From Sarcomyxa edulis (Eukaryota > Basidiomycota > Agaricomycetes > Agaricales > Mycenaceae): 64,000 bases of DNA. Shown here piece after piece: positions 33,169 through 45,109 of the stretch (its first letter is position 1; the number at the start of each line of letters is the position of its first letter). The notes beneath the pieces are model-generated. The model was given only the letters and a program-made list of their open reading frames with translations. It was not told the origin of the DNA and searched no databases. The translations under genes and the position numbers were made by a program. The stretch is from contig QUOL01000002.1 in assembly GCA_009761415.1 (NCBI GenBank), positions 620,001 through 684,000 on the forward strand, read 5' to 3'.

Positions 33169-34144
33169 GATTGGGATAGCGTGAGAGGAGAAACGAAGGG
33201 GAAGGGGTAAGACAGAAGGTCGCCCGTCCACTTGGAGGATCCTCTTCTTTAATTCTCGCAAACCATCTCCTAAACGCGGACTCCCCTGTCCTTATTGATG
33301 AACTTGACGAAATTACTCTCAACCCCAACTACTCGGCAGACTGAAATCGGTGAAGGGGCCGATATCCTTGGCATAGAGGAATAGAGTAGGTAGGGGTTTC
33401 CAACGAATGAATCGTCAAGTGGAGGGGTAATAAGGAGTTCCTTTGGTACCGACTTCGATCATGGAGCGAACGAAAGGTACGAGGAAAGGAGGCGAGAGAT
33501 AGATCTCGCCGGATTTCAAAGAAGGGGGGTAGGGTGATCGACGATCCACAAACCTTCGAGTAGTGAGAAGTCAATCTCCCCGCCCCGACTTATGTACTTG
33601 ATAGCCTTCCTAAATCGATTTTATAGAGACTGGAAGCAGCGGATTGTACGCGCTAGTCGACCCAGTCTTTCATCGAGGAAGGTTACTAAGTGAAAAAGAG
33701 CGAACACGAGGAGTTTGCTCGAATCACCAAAATTCGGAAGTTCGAATTCACACGCCGACTTCGGAAGATCACCGAAGTCCACGGTTCTGGCACCATTGTG
33801 ATACGACCGTGTAATCGGGCTTCGATGATTGGAGAAGGTCGAGGGGCGCTTAGGGTAATAGACGCCCTAGACGTCCGTGGAACTGTAACCCTGTTCTAAG
33901 GGGTCCGTGACCCCGGACCGGGAGCTTGAGACCGGGCTTCGGGGAGCAGTTACGCGTACTCAGGCACAGAGGGCGGGGATTAACCGTGAGCGAACCCACT
34001 TACAGTCTTCTCTAGTTAGATAGCATGTATGTTGTGGTATTATATTAAGGTTTATAGATATTACAAATGAAGTACTATATACCTTTAGAAGCAAACAACT
34101 ACATACAGGTCCGTAGCCTAACTGGTCCATGGACATGTCACGCG
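33169..34144 (-). other. Chromovirus leader / probable 5' LTR region
   Basis: About 1 kb upstream of gag with no other gene. A TATAAAAT box on the minus strand lies at 33618-33625, followed by pyrimidine-rich leader sequence. An inverted repeat GGTCCG...CGGACC is at about 33902-33919, and the interval 33960-34140 is AT-rich. These fit LTR promoter sequence, but no second copy is recognised, so LTR ends and primer-binding site are not called. Confidence 0.45.
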
Positions 34145-34439
34145 TGAGTAGCGTATATAGAACCATGCTATCACACTCCGCCGTGAGTCTTACCGTTCTC
34201 TATATTGTTATAGGTCCTGAAAGACGATCAATTGCAGAGCATCGCGTCCAACCTCATTATTCTTCGGATGCTGTCGGGGCGGTCGGCTGTACTTGACGCA
34301 AGCGCTATTCCTCTACGGGGTCACTCAATTAATTCGACCCCGCAGTCAGCCGTACGTGTCAGTCATCCAGCTTCTGCATGCTGTATATTGACCATTTCCA
34401 CAGAGGAACAAAGATGCTTATGAGATCAGTGTTGTCTAA
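34145..34439 (+). pseudogene. Relic of a multi-pass membrane protein gene (last exons)
   Basis: The 3' remnant of a paralogue of the gene at 45110-46255. An exon piece ending near 34180 (MLSHSA then a GTGAGT donor), an exon from about 34238 (SIASNLIILRMLSGRSA) and a last exon reaching TAA at 34439 (NKDAYEISVV) line up with that gene's last exons (SIASNLIILRMVSGQSA, NKDGYDVDIV) with matching splice sites. All upstream transmembrane exons are missing. It ends close to the chromovirus leader, so retrotransposon insertion or an associated deletion may have removed the rest. Confidence 0.7.
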
Positions 34440-34575
34440 AGAACACGTACACATATGTCAGCCCATTCTTTTGCGAAATATAGAGCAACATTTGTCACAC
34501 GTTGTCTAAGACCACTGGATGTTGTTCCATATAGGATCAAGATAAAGGGTACATTCGCCAAACTTGTAGAGAAGA

Positions 34576-35267
34576 TTAAGGGTAAACATCATCGGGCCAG
34601 GTCAAATAATTCTCCTCAATCGCACGTTGCAAAGTGCTCCAATCTCTGCATTCATGCTCCATTCCCAAGCCGTCCACTTTGAATGCCGTCTTTCCATCCT
34701 GCTCAACAACCTTCACAGGCTCCAACCTAAGGCTGCTTGCGCACAACAGCATCTGCCGAACATAGTTCAGGCAATGTTGAGTGTGCCATCGTTCCCATTC
34801 AGTCGGTGGGGTTTCTACAACGGCTCGGCGCATTTTATCGAGGCAATGAAGCTGGTGATACATGGATACCCCGAATAAACGATGTCCTGGACCTAGACGA
34901 ACGAAGCCTCCAGTCCCTCTGGGAAAGATGGATGCCCATTCTGAAGAAGCGTTTGGCGCATAATATATGGTATCTTCGATAGTCAAGGATGTGTCGTAGG
35001 GGTAGGATTGCAGGTCGATAAGAGTGGCGGGAAAGTCAGTCTCCAGGAAGGCTGCAAATTTGAAATCAATGGCAACGCAAGCGAGAGAATAAAGATACTC
35101 ATACTGTACTGTGCTCTTCTATCGACGGAATTGTGGAGCCCTCGAAACATCTCTCGATCACGAATGACTTGAGTGAGGCTCGTATTGACTATAATCGTTA
35201 TCATCATGATGAGGATAGAGAGCCCATATAAGAGCCAACTAGAGTATTTTGCACTATCCGATCCCAT
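34576..35267 (-). CDS. UstYa-like (DUF3328) membrane protein
   Basis: Two exons, 35267-35105 and 35051-34576, give 212 aa in frame. An N-terminal membrane anchor (WLLYGLSILIMMITIIVNTS, residues about 11-30) precedes a globular domain with both copies of the family's HxxHC motif (HQLHC and HTQHC). These motifs define the UstYa/DUF3328 family, whose known members act in oxidative steps of ribosomal-peptide and other secondary metabolism in fungi, probably at endomembranes. No precursor peptide, kexin-type gene or other tailoring gene is seen nearby, so this looks like a single member. The short spacer to the relic upstream of it (34440-34575) shows no gene. Confidence 0.85.
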
Positions 35268-35650
35268 CCTTCTCGTCTTATCAGCGGAGGGGAATGACGG
35301 GAGGGAACTCGACTCGTATAGGAGTCGGTCTCAACTGTTCTTGACGTTCTTGAACCACTCAAGATCTTGCGTTGATCTTGCGATAATCGATCCTTCTGAT
35401 CTATATTTAGGTTTATCAAGCCGAAATGCCCATAACGCGGCCAAAGTCCGTTAGGCCGCCGCGATCGTCTTTCTCCGTGAACAAAATCATATGCATAGCA
35501 GCAGTCAACTAGCTTTCTCTTTCGAAGTTAATCCTGTATTATGGTAACTATTTGCAGATCACTTTCCCATCCTCATGTGCTGGACCCTCACGTATATAGA
35601 CAGTACTTAGCAGGTTCTGATGATGAATCCCTGCAGACTCGTAGTTCAAC

Positions 35651-36920
35651 ATGTCTTCTTCTCATGCTGCATTAACTGCGTCTCGTATGAGTTATGGCGC
35701 TGCAGTTGTAGGTTGCACGGTATATGGTGAGCACGCTCCTTGTTGCACCCGTACAAATTCTCATCCCCTAAAATCTTAGGTGCATATGCTATTCTGGCGT
35801 TCATATGCATCCATTTTCTTCTCAAGCACCGAAACAAGTCCAAAACCCAGCGCGTCATTTTGACCTATACAATCGTAATGCTCGTCATACATACCATCTA
35901 CTTCATAAGTGCCGCCAAATGGTCTGAAGTCGAGTTCGTCGAGGGCACAGTCGATCCCAGCGTGTTTGCGACGCTGCAATCTTCCCGTCTAGCTATGCTC
36001 AAGGATGTCACATACATAATCAACTTCTGGCTTGCCGACAGTTTAATCGTAAGCTGAAATTCATCATTAATGACAGGCTCACTTCTAAAGTCCGTTTTTG
36101 ATACCAATACAGATATATCGGCTGTACATTGTCTGGGGTGGTAATTGGATGCTGACCATTCTTCCGATTTTACTTTGGTTTGGGACGATAGGTTAGTCTT
36201 ACTTTTGTGGATTACTTGTGCACAACCGGCTCAAAAACTTCACGTCGCAGCCTCAGGCATCGGGTATCTATTTGTGACCTCAAGAGGAGCATTAGGACAG
36301 ACCGCTCTCATCAATTGGGGGACTGCATTTTATGCATTGTCGGTTACTCTGAACACAGGATGCACACTCTTCATTGCTGGCCGGCTTCTTCGTTGGAATC
36401 GATTTTTGTCTGGAATCCAAGTCCCTTCAGACCAGGATTATCCCTCTGTTGCGATTGTTCTAATCGAATCGGCGGTCTTGTACTCGGGTGTTTGCTTAAT
36501 CTACATCCCACTTTATGTTCTCAATCTTCCATTGAGCTACGTCTTCACTGCGATGCTGGCTTCATCTGCGGTGAGCTCGCTTATTCATCTCACAAACTTG
36601 TTGTTCATGCTTAGGTTTTTCAGGTCATCGCACCTAATCTCATCATTCTGCGCATGGCATTGGGGAAAGCTGTGACAAAAGAAACGACATTCATATCAGC
36701 TCTAGAATTCAAGACGCATGACCTACGAATGACTACTTTCCATTCTGGAGCGACTGCTCATTCACTCCCATCAACCACATTACCGGGAAGCTTTTCACCC
36801 GGAAGATCGGGAGATATCTTCGATGTCGAAGCTGGAAATGAAGCTATGGTGTTTGCAAAGGTGCAGCCTTTGAATTTGGACCATTCCCAGTCCATTACAG
36901 AAGCAAAACCGGATTTATGA
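35651..36920 (+). CDS. Seven-transmembrane-type integral membrane protein
   Basis: Five exons give a 346-aa frame: 35651-35726, 35780-36048, 36113-36191, 36251-36570 and 36624-36920. The start is the ATG at 35651 (MSSSHAALTASRMSYGAA). Six to seven hydrophobic segments are visible (for example YAILAFICIHFLL, RVILTYTIVMLVIHTIYFIS and YPSVAIVLIESAVLYSGVCL). The IYRLYIVWGGNW motif after the third segment is typical of a large agaricomycete membrane-protein family of unknown function. The C-terminal about 90 residues are a hydrophilic, presumably cytoplasmic tail. Two relatives lie in the window: the relic at 34145-34439 and the damaged copy at 45110-46255. Ligand or signalling function is unknown. 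Confidence 0.85.
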
Positions 36921-38119
36921 ATGGTCTGCATCATCCCACAAAGTTTTGTCTCGAATTTTACTAACTGCTTGTTCAGTATTTAGTACGGAAATAATGTCAT
37001 AAACATTTTTCCTTACTGCCCAGTTTGTCCTCGAATTGTTGTATATCTTCCATGTGGGCTCTGTTGTAGGACTTCATTCGATCTTGTGTGGCCTTGTTCA
37101 TTGTAACTCCGAATGATGCAGAAAAATTACGCCGATCTCAAATTCGTGGGATGTGAAGCAAGTGAATATACTAGTACACCAAACCACCGGGTTCTGAAGT
37201 CGTCCCCAGTTGGTGTCTCGGCCAGTCGGTGTCAACTCAGTATTCTGAAAGGATTCATCTGACACTGATGCTTCTTACCATGATCTTATGATGCTGTTAT
37301 ACGGATAGAAGCTTCGGCTATCGGCCTGATAATTTTTTTTCATAGATTCAAGGTGTCTCAGCGCTTCCTGTTCTCTCATGCTCGAATGTCTCAACTCTAC
37401 AATCACGGTCGGCGTTTTCAAGTCTACAGTGCCAATACGAGAGGCTCGGGGATCCAAGTTTGATCACGATGGCCGAGAACGCCATAGCGGTATTGTACAG
37501 TCAAACTAGCTTTGGATATGGCTCTTATCTTCTTAGTCTCGGGATCTACGCAGTGTCACCCGAGTCCATGGTCCTGTTCGCACCCCTGGCCCACTGACCT
37601 CGCGGAGAGATGAGAATATCAGTACAAAAATACATCAACCTCAAGGTCTTCTCTGTTTGCATCGAGCGCCTTACGACCTCTTACAACTTCCAAGAGGGCA
37701 CGCCATCTGATTCAGATTTGAACCAACTCAATAATTCCTTCGCAATCGCTGGCTGTAGTGGGACATTGATCGGTGATCGGCCTTTCGTGTCGTCCACCAC
37801 ACCGAAGCAATACGCCTCGCGCTCCCTCTAGTGCATTGATGGACTTTTTTGATGATTGCTTGACACCCCCGACTCATTCAGCGGTTCACACGACCAACGA
37901 TGGAGATTCCTTTCAATCCGCAGATTCTTTTAGATGTGTTTTCAGAGGCCATGCTGTTTACATCTGAGTGATACAATTGTCAGAGTCGTAAGGTACATGG
38001 ATGGACAAGGTTGTGGGAAGGTGCCTCAATGCATATTCGATGTCACTCGCTGATGCATTCCAGCGACTCATACTGAGTGACCCTAAACCCGGTTTTAGTG
38101 AGCGACTCGGCCGAGGCAG
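36921..38119. other. No gene recognised
   Basis: 1.2 kb with only short unrelated frames. A 60-codon minus-strand frame at 37275-37457 has no supporting context. Nothing else is seen. Confidence 0.5.
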
Positions 38120-39023
38120 CTAAGTAGCCGATGCAATCAGAAGGGAAACTACGTCGAAGAAGTTCGAAGGCATACTAAGACTGGTTACTCCTTCCAAAGG
38201 GAACTCCAATATGCAAGAGTTGGACGGACAACCTAATTGGAAAGACATGTTTGTCCTGGAAGGACAAAAGAACGGCTTCGTCGTGCGGTTTGTGCCAGGA
38301 GAAACAGAGAGAGTAGCAAGATATATCCTCTTCGAAAGGTCGATTTCCTTTTCCTGGAGAATATATATTTTAATATCGCGTGGTGCTGTACTATGAGGAT
38401 CTTCTCGGAGATGAACTGTGAGTGTGCAGTTCTCTAAGCCGTAGTCCGGGAAGTAAAAGTTGACAAGGGTCGAACGCTGATACGACGATTGAATATTACA
38501 ACAGCAAAACAGGACACGGTCGATAGCTTACTGGACCACCAAATGTCAAAGTTGTCTTATCATCTGGAGCATGTACGCGCACCAAAGTATTGAGATCGTC
38601 CGAGCGAAGGACATAGAACGATTTTGGAAATGTACCACGGCTACGGCAGTAAGATTTGTCAAAACGAACATTTTCGAGTCCAATATAGACAGAGGGCGTC
38701 TTTAAGGGTGTCGATGTAGATGTGGACGCTCGCATGAGCCTGAGCGATTGCGAGGTTGAGAGGAATGTGAGGTTGAAAGCAGAGATTACGAGAGCGAGTA
38801 TGCACGACGACAAAAAAAATTGCCATGCACGGCGGTCTCGTTCATAGATTGTACGCCACGCACCAGGTCGAGGGGTGCGATCGTCTGGTACACCATCGTC
38901 GATCGTCAGTGGAATATACGGAATATGTCCATGTTGCGCTAGAGAAGACATGTCAGTGTTCATGCAGGAGTCCGCCAGTGAGAGATAGCCTGAGCTATTC
39001 AAATGATTTATAGATAGCAACAT
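38120..39023 (-). CDS. Single-pass membrane protein, fungal lineage-specific family
   Basis: Two exons, 39023-38532 and 38476-38120, joined at a GTAAGC donor (282 aa). A short N-terminal cytoplasmic part is followed by one transmembrane segment (FFLSSCILALVISAFNLTFL, about residues 68-87). An extracytoplasmic domain follows (PSVYIGLENVRFDKSYCRS, then STLVNFYFPDYGLENCTLTV). The layout (anchor, PSxYIGLE motif, YFPDYGxENCTL beta-rich part, two Cys pairs near the end) is that of a common agaricomycete family without a known function. The ATG at 39023 is the first; an internal Met (MNTDMSSLAQ) is an alternative start. The exon-2 frame ends at TAG 38122-38120. Confidence 0.72.
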
Positions 39024-39593
39024 CTATACCGGTACCATAAGAGGCAACAGGAATAGAGGAAGCTCGACAGTAAGGAATCAGGATCCTGCGGGAAAAAATG
39101 GGGGTGCAAATCTTGTGATCCAATTGCGATCATCGCTCTGCATCCAAATGTGGGATCCGTGTAACTTACAGCTCGGGCAATATGGCCATATGGCATCGAT
39201 ATCAGGATTCAAAGAGGAAGTTGAGCTGGCAGTGGGAAGCAGGTCAATCGTTTTCGCCGTCCGGCGTTCGCCGTTCGAAATTCGTCACGGGAAAATAGAT
39301 GTCACGGTCACATACTGCATCTCACTGCTGCTCAGTATGATCCTGATCTCCTTGATTCTTGAAACTATTCCTGTCGGGCCTATACCTGTACTAGACTGCA
39401 TCGTAACATCAAGATATGGATCGAATATTGATCTCACACTCTGGCGCGTTATCGATCGGGCGAAGGTCGGTCGAGGTATCAATACGTGTAAAGTTACCAC
39501 TGATAAGTACTGTATAGAGCGCTTGTCCGTGAGAGTCAGTACTTAAGATGTAGATGTAGTTTGGGCTATCTCGCTCGAATTTCATCCTGACCA
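39024..39593. other. No gene recognised
   Basis: 570 bp between two divergent genes, presumably promoters of both. Minus-strand frames of 60-71 codons within it have no recognisable features. Confidence 0.5.
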
Positions 39594-41537
39594 TTGCCCA
39601 TGGTTGCCATTCAAGCCGTCCTGGTGGGCTTACTCTCCATAATACTAGGGAGTCATTATGCCGGTATAATCACTCTACCGACTCGCTACAACTTCCTGTC
39701 GACTACGGATCAGACCCGATGGGAATGCCATCCATTCCTTCCGAAATTATTCGTCGAAACGCCTCCTCCTGCCGACCATCCTCTCATCCTGGCTGCCTCA
39801 GAGTCATTGGATACTTTCCTTTCAGCTCGTTTCTCTGAAGGTGACATGGACAGCCTCTCCGTTGCGGTGATCTCGTCTGAAGGCCCTCTGTTCGAGAAGA
39901 ACTGGGGCGTAATCAGAGGCAACGAGAGCAACTCACCACCGACTACTAGTCATTCTATGTATCGTGTCGCCTCTGTCTCCAAGCTTTTCGCTGTGCTTGA
40001 AGGGTTGATTCTTGAACAAAAACAGGCGTTGTCGTGGTGTGTGTTTCCGGATATATCTTTGCTTGCATGATCTCATATCTTGCCTCTGATTTCGAAGGGA
40101 AGATCCCGTGGAAAAGTATCTTCCGGACTTCAAGTATCGTCTTGATAGCTTGAATCCAGCATATCACGCCCCGCCCCAATCCCAGGCACCGATCACTCTT
40201 TTCCAACTCGCAAGTCATATGTCAGGTCTGGGTCGCGATTGGCCGCCTGGAACTGTATCCAATTGGCCGTACGACCTGATTGGCGGCGGCCCACCACCCA
40301 CGAATGGTCTCCCTTTCCCTTCTCACGAGTCGTTGTACGCTGCGACCGCCAAGCACCACCTTACATCACCGTCTTATCATTACCCTGCTTATTCTAACAC
40401 TGGAACAGGATTGCTGGGGATGGCCCTTGTCGCTGCTAATCGGAAGGCATTTGGCGATAAAGAGCCGGGATCGTATGCTGAGTTGCTCAAACGAGATATA
40501 TTCGACCCGTTGGGGTTGAATGGAAGCCATTTTTTGACGACTGACGAGAACAAGCATCTCGTTGTTGCGCCCTCCAGAGCGCCAGAAGTTGTTGTATGTA
40601 CCGCTATTACTCGTGTTGTCTTTCCAATCATCTGATTCCATGCGATAGGATCAAGATTTCTTGGATGCGATGAATCCGGCCGGAGGCCAGTTCTCATCTT
40701 TGTACGACACAATCATTCTTACGCAGACCCTTCTGAATCCCCGACATCCTAAAAGTCTACTCACCCCACATTCCATGGATAAGTGGCTTCAAACCGTTCA
40801 TGCGTTCGAGGAGGATGACTGGACTGAGATAGGCTTCATTTGGGAGATTGTTAAGGCTGCAGATTCAAACGGGCGTTTGCGAAAAATATATTGGAAACGT
40901 AGGTAAATTTCTTGAATGCTTGACACTTAGACGCTGAAGAAATCTATACAGTTGGGGACATGGCAGGTTACCACACGGCAATGGCTATCCATCCAGGAAC
41001 GTCGTATGGTGTTGCCGTGCTCATAGGTGGTCCAAACGGAGATTCTGCCAAGGTTGCCTACGATGCGTTTGCCATCTTCCAACCTGCTATAGATGCTGCA
41101 CTCGCGGAGGCGGTTACGGATGCTTACGCCGGAACGTGGTATAGCGCAGACAATGACAGTTCTGCCACTATGGTTGTTAGCAAAGGCGTACTGTGGATGG
41201 AAAAATATGTCCTGAAAGGCGTTGACGCACTCAAAATGTTCATGTCGCCCGGAAGACTCGCATTGCGTTCTACTGGGATACGGGATGAATTCCGGTTTGT
41301 CTGGTTACACTAGGCCCCCGTCAATTTTGCTAATCATGTCTGTCAATTCACTCTAGAGTGGACACTGGAATACCTGGGCACAATGGCCAGAAGCACCTGG
41401 CGTGCTATGCATACTGGAATGGCCAAGATCTTTGGGGAACACGCAACAATGCTGCAATCAACCTCATATACTTCACAGGTTCGGGCGCTCAACGAGTCCT
41501 CCATGTACCCTCCCTGGACTTGCAAATGAGGCGCTGA
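39594..41537 (+). CDS. Class C beta-lactamase-like serine hydrolase
   Basis: Five exons, 39594-40036, 40098-40593, 40649-40898, 40952-41294 and 41357-41537, give 570 aa. The N-terminus (VAIQAVLVGLLSIILGS) is a signal peptide or anchor. The domain contains the S-x-x-K motif (ASVSK, Ser about 127, Lys about 130) with the nucleophile and base, and the Tyr motif (AYSNTG, Tyr about 246). A GYHTA segment near residue 410 sits where the third active-site motif is expected. This is the beta-lactamase/transpeptidase family that in fungi includes esterases, amidases and acyltransferases; the substrate is not predictable. The last exon was added because CG|GT...AG|A restores a family-like C-terminus instead of an early stop. 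The protein is probably secreted or in the endomembrane system. Confidence 0.87.
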
Positions 41538-42389
41538 ATCCACGTATTTACTTATTCCCGCGGACCACAATGTCTCTGGCTTCCGACATTTTTCCTATAT
41601 GTTTTATGACTCCGTTTTCCATCATTTCTCTGTAGCACAACGCAAGCACAACGTGCTGCGTAAGTGACTTTTCGCACCGACGAGTTGGTCACTCAGGTCG
41701 CTTTCCTCGTAAAACATTGACTGAGATTGTCTCCACAATGCACTAACGGTATCTGTAAGACGACTGAATGTATAAGTTGGATAAAGATCAGCGGCTAAAC
41801 ATGCCACTAAGTTGCAACTAAGCAATAGGTATCGTGTATACTGTTGTTTACCAATAGCCTCTGAGACGTGCCGAGCGGTAGCTCTCAAGCTCTGCTATTA
41901 CTTAAGTAGGTGCTTCGAGCAAGCTTCCTTTCAATCCCTTCATTCACACATAGCTTGTACTCGTAGGAATGTATCACGGGAGTGTATATGGTTTGCCTTG
42001 TCGCAGTGCCTGGATCACTCGAGCAGACGGTCAAATCAAAAAACAATGATTCACTTCAAGTAAGTCATGTAATAATAGTAGAGATATATACTCAAAATAA
42101 GTAGATGTCGATGAGAACTAGGAATACGATAGGTAAAGAGAAGAGGAAACGAGGTGGGGGGACATCTTCAGTGATATTGAGCACTGAGGTATTTTGAGAT
42201 AGTACGAGTCATGGTTGAGTAGTAGCAGGTCATGTTGTCAGTAGGGGGTCATGCGAGAAATATTACATTCGAAAAAGTCATCCGTAGTATTAGTATACTC
42301 CTGTCAGAGAGTTGTATATCAGTCGAGGTTCAGTTTATATCAAGGATACTGTGGACGCACTCGAACGATCAAGCTCCACGATGAGCCGT
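41538..42389. other. No gene recognised
   Basis: 850 bp between the convergent ends of the hydrolase and the Sde182-like gene. Only short frames; likely the two 3' regions. Confidence 0.5.
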
Positions 42390-43904
42390 TCAAGACGATG
42401 TGGAATTTGTGGTCTTCAAAGCGACCCTACGATAGCTCCTCATAATCGGCGATCCGTCATCCTTCACCTCCAGGATCACATGTAGCGTCTGGCATATGAA
42501 GGTTCCACAGACAGCGCTACTGTCCGGCATCACGATGCTGACACGGCTACCATTCGACCCGGCGAGGACAACGGGATCGAGCGCAGGGACTACGGCGTTC
42601 ACCCGAGATTCCGTCGCCGATACGTCTCGGTACTGGAACCATGTAAAAGTCAGGTTATTGCCATCGGGATCGTAGGTCTCCGACGCGTCAAGGAAGATTG
42701 TGGAATTGGGTTTAACCGTGACTTCGAAAGGCGCCACACCACATGTACTGTTGAGCCGAATGACAGGCGCGTGGTTCGCCTCGGTGTAAACGTTGGAAAG
42801 AGTCCAGTTGATTCGAGCAGCGAAATCGAATTGGTAAGCCTCCCTCCATCGCCAAATCGTAGCATGGTTGCTCGTGAAATTGTTCCCGTCGGCGCCGACG
42901 ACGATATCCACGGCATCACCGTAGTGTTTGGACCGTCCTGAAATATCGGAGAGCACATACCGACCACCCCAGGATCCCCATTCCGGGCTCTCTGGCACGC
43001 CCAAACCATTCTGGATAAGATAGAGGAACGCGGGGGTGTCACCTTCCATGATGAAGGAGAGATTGGGATAGACAGCTCCTAGAGCGCCACGCTGGATGTT
43101 CTGCGTGAGCCATTCCTGCGTGACCAACGACGTATTGGGACCACCGTGATCAAAGTTGTAGAACGTGTCTCCGGAAATGCCACTCCACGCCGCTATACCG
43201 TAGTGATTCCATCCATGAACCGACGCGATATAAAATACGCTGGGGAAGTGGAGTCGAATCCAAGGACCTGCGTCGTCTTGATCAGAGATCGCGTAGACGC
43301 GGAGTTTCTGTAACAATCGATCTAGGTCTCGTGGTGAACGTGTTTCGCGAACGTGATAGAGGACTTGGGCGAGGACGCTAGCTCCACCCCAGCATGAAAC
43401 CCATAATACTTCATTCGAAGCGTCCAACTTCTTGAGCAGCAGACGCGCGCCATCAGAAAGAGTCTTATTCTTCCCCACTGCAGCCATACCGTACTCCGTT
43501 GGACCCGACTTCAAGATACTGGAGAGATATTTGAGTGAAGGATAAGGGGAATCTGGATGAACGTGGGCGTTGAGGTTATCGACTACATTGCCATACGCAT
43601 TGAGAACGCTCTGCATGTCCTCGGGATGCGTGGTGGAGTTGAGCCAATACGATGTTGTCGCGACGAGCCCTTCCGTCCGGAATTGGTTGGAATAGACTAG
43701 GTATCGAACGAGGGATTCGGCATCATCAGGCTCGTTGGATATGTCGGACAAGATGAAGACTCGCGGCTTAGACGAGGACGGATATTGTTCGGACTCGCAT
43801 TTCGCGCTTTGGGAGGCGGACGTGGTAGAATTGGATGATACAAGTTGGAAACCTGGGAAGGCAACGAGTACAAAGACAAGGAAGGCTTTGGTCGTAACGA
43901 ACAT
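42390..43904 (-). CDS. Secreted nucleoside-hydrolase-like / Sde182-type protein (DUF1593)
   Basis: Single-exon frame of 504 aa. The ATG at 43904 was chosen because it starts a clear signal peptide (MFVTTKAFLVFVLVAFPGFQ); the frame is open 57 codons further up but that part contains a GTGAGT-like site and looks like leader. The first domain has nucleoside hydrolase-like motifs (RVFILSDISNEPDDAESLVR, then VLWVSCWGGASVLAQ and DQDDAGPWIR). The C-terminal about 110 residues form an Ig-like domain (DASETYDPDGNNLTFTWFQY). This pairing is the DUF1593/Sde182 family first noted as cellulose-binding in bacteria. Many N-glycosylation sequons agree with secretion. A role in cell-wall or plant-polymer processing is likely but unproven. 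Confidence 0.88.
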   Translation of the reverse strand: MFVTTKAFLVFVLVAFPGFQLVSSNSTTSASQSAKCESEQYPSSSKPRVFILSDISNEPDDAESLVRYLVYSNQFRTEGLVATTSYWLNSTTHPEDMQSVLNAYGNVVDNLNAHVHPDSPYPSLKYLSSILKSGPTEYGMAAVGKNKTLSDGARLLLKKLDASNEVLWVSCWGGASVLAQVLYHVRETRSPRDLDRLLQKLRVYAISDQDDAGPWIRLHFPSVFYIASVHGWNHYGIAAWSGISGDTFYNFDHGGPNTSLVTQEWLTQNIQRGALGAVYPNLSFIMEGDTPAFLYLIQNGLGVPESPEWGSWGGRYVLSDISGRSKHYGDAVDIVVGADGNNFTSNHATIWRWREAYQFDFAARINWTLSNVYTEANHAPVIRLNSTCGVAPFEVTVKPNSTIFLDASETYDPDGNNLTFTWFQYRDVSATESRVNAVVPALDPVVLAGSNGSRVSIVMPDSSAVCGTFICQTLHVILEVKDDGSPIMRSYRRVALKTTNSTSS

Positions 43905-45109
43905 CTTGCGAGGAGACTGATATAAGTCAAAGGTTGTTTGAGAAGGATCAGAGATCGACTCACCTTTTATTTCGGAGCTCGATGGATCGTTCGACCACTT
44001 GCAGAGGAACCGCAAAGTAGACTTCCTTGTATTAGAAGAGTACAAGTGGGCGAAAAGACGACAGCTAGGCTTCATGTCCTATATAGAGCCAACGGTGGAG
44101 CAATGTATGAGGCGGATTCTCCGGAGATACCTACTAGCAGGGTTATATGAAATAAAATCCTCCCAGATCATCTAGACGTATATCCTCTGGCCCGTTCCAG
44201 CTTGCACTTCCCTTGGGCTTTGCTTGGACTGGCGATGTGACTGGCCTCGGGGCCATCGTGAAATTGGGCCATCGCGTTGTCGGAGCAGCTGACAAGGCTA
44301 AACAGATGAACTTGACAACCGTACCGATTCTCCGACCGGGGCCGCATGGCAACGGAAATATACGCTTGTTTAGCAAGAGCCTCCATGTGTCCCAACCCGG
44401 TAATGATTTTCCTCCAGTCGATCGTGTTTTGATCATGTTCATCGTGACCTTCCCAAGACCTTCCCAGAGAAAGCCACCCATCGATAAGATGAAGACCCGG
44501 ACAGTCATCTCTATTGTGATCTATATATTTCAATCGGCTTGACTGAAGCACTGAAACGCTCATCAAGTCACTGCTTTCGTCTGCTTTCGTTCAGTGATGA
44601 TCAGGTACTCTCTTGAGCTTGGGGTGTTGTTGTTGCTGCGGAGGCGGGGGTGGGGTATTCAATGTCTGTGGGGCTATGTGGGGCGGGAGCTAAAATCGAT
44701 GACTTCTCTCGTCCGAGTACGCCGCGTTCATCAAACTTATCGCGAATGCCTCGCTTCGGAAAAACCACTCGGACTGAAAGGCAGATGCACGGGGAAAGCA
44801 TCTGCTTCTTGGATGGTAAAGCGGTAGCCCTCGGGACCCAACTATTTTCTCACTGGAATCAAGCGCCGGGAATTGACGAACAGACCCACCCAGCTGACTC
44901 TGATGGCCGACGCTCTACATGCGCAGTTTTCTGAACGAATCTATAAACTCGTACGGAATCTTCTATGTTTAGCTCTCGCGGGAAGCTTCAGACCAGATAG
45001 ATGTTCGAGGTCGTTCTCCGAGTTCACCTTCGCATCAATCGAAATCGATTGATAAAACAACATCAATACCCTTACCTCGTTCGTGTCAATTTCGACCTGT
45101 TCATCCGCT
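43905..45109. other. Intergenic, no gene recognised
   Basis: 1.2 kb between divergent genes. Frames of about 100-130 codons exist on both strands at 44143-44566, but they overlap antisense, lack motifs and are treated as chance. Confidence 0.5.

Noticed and set aside
33960..34140. AT-rich interval as a separate solo LTR
   Set aside because: It has TATA-like stretches and LTR-like composition but no defined ends or target duplication.
42390..44075. Longer 561-codon form of the Sde182-like protein
   Set aside because: The extra N-terminus would bury a clear signal peptide; the ATG at 43904 is preferred.
44143..44566. Overlapping frames of 109-132 codons on both strands
   Set aside because: No recognisable domain, introns or start context.
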